This document shows, one piece after another, positions 63,844-64,000 of a stretch of 64,000 nt of DNA (positions within the stretch are counted from its first letter, which is position 1; each line of letters begins with the position of its first letter). The stretch is taken from the NCBI GenBank assembly GCA_019694595.1, contig JAIBBQ010000009.1, forward strand, positions 1-64,000, written 5' to 3'. Origin of the DNA: Myxococcaceae bacterium. GTDB taxonomy: Bacteria; Myxococcota; Myxococcia; Myxococcales; Myxococcaceae. Below the pieces are notes generated by a model, which was not told where the DNA came from, did no database searches, and saw only the letters and a list, made by a program, of their open reading frames with translations. A program made the position numbers and the translations under genes.

Positions 63844-64000
63844 TCACTTCACCTCGAGCCAGAGCCCGACGGCCCAGGCGAGCGCCGAGGTGACCAGGCC
63901 GATGGCCATCAGGGTGAGCCCCTCGCGCAGCGTGGAGCCCACCGTGTTGCGCGCCTTGACCGCCCCCAGGGCGAAGAGCGCGAGCGCAGCGACCGCCACC
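63844..64000 (-). CDS. C-terminal end of VIT-family metal transporter (partial)
   Basis: Fifty-two residues enter from the right edge. Two hydrophobic helices joined by LGAVKARNTVGSTLREG, ending in GLWLEVK, match the C-terminus of VIT/CCC1 vacuolar-iron-transporter family proteins, which carry Fe or Mn. Only the last part is in the window. Confidence 0.65.
   Translation of the reverse strand, partial: VAVAALALFALGAVKARNTVGSTLREGLTLMAIGLVTSALAWAVGLWLEVK

Noticed and set aside
1-64000. Mobile elements, integrases, tRNA attachment sites and RNA genes
   Set aside because: None was seen despite the island-like content; the island may extend beyond the left edge, where such features could lie.

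Overview
The window looks like a chromosome segment of a high-GC member of the Myxococcota. The signs are secreted lipoproteins with long Gly/Ser linkers after the lipobox cysteine, a MopE-type CNGLDDD motif, a protease tail resembling MYXO-CTERM sorting signals, frequent GTG and TTG starts, and strong GC bias that creates very long antisense shadow ORFs. No rRNA, tRNA, CRISPR array, integrase or transposase was found, and no gap between genes exceeds about 240 bp.

Region 1 (1-31.0 kb, all minus strand) is one long anti-phage island. In transcription order it holds a WYL-family regulator, an AddB-like and an AddA-like helicase/nuclease pair, a 249-residue unknown, and a complete BREX type 2 (Pgl) set: pglW, pglX, pglY, pglZ, brxD, brxHI. 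A three-module winged-helix protein sits between pglZ and brxD and shares its C-terminal domain with PglZ. The set runs straight on, through four-base stop/start overlaps, into a 1,325-residue Mrr-nuclease/STAND NTPase (Avs-like) and a HEPN-type RNase candidate cut by the window edge. Most junctions overlap by 1-14 nt, so the genes are probably made together. pglX is compositionally mosaic, and PglW carries a degenerate kinase domain in front of an intact one.

Region 2 (31.1-40.8 kb) is accessory: an FHA protein with an unknown partner, a secreted/membrane protein, a PD-(D/E)XK nuclease, a three-gene operon ending in a TIGR02996-type protein, a kinase/nucleotidyltransferase/HD fusion, and a DUF6933-TPR protein. 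Five copies of a dyad close to GTGAC-N7-GTCAC lie upstream of four minus-strand transcription units, including the one that starts the BREX island. This suggests a shared regulator, possibly the WYL protein.

Region 3 (40.9-64 kb) looks like ordinary myxobacterial chromosome: kelch and Gly-linker lipoproteins, a hybrid histidine kinase, a secreted trypsin-like protease, HDOD and CBS proteins, a crotonase, an MlaF-type ABC ATPase, a c-type haem protein, a PhoD phosphatase, two PAP2-fold proteins (one degenerate), a DUF3943 outer-membrane protein, RNase HI and the end of a VIT-family transporter. Several genes here have a TAnnnT-like hexamer 6-10 bp before the start codon, as expected of leaderless or nearly leaderless mRNAs.

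The most notable object is the island as a whole: BREX-2 with an extra winged-helix subunit, fused by gene overlap to a STAND nuclease and a HEPN protein, headed by a WYL regulator and an AddAB-like pair, with a candidate operator shared with nearby operons.
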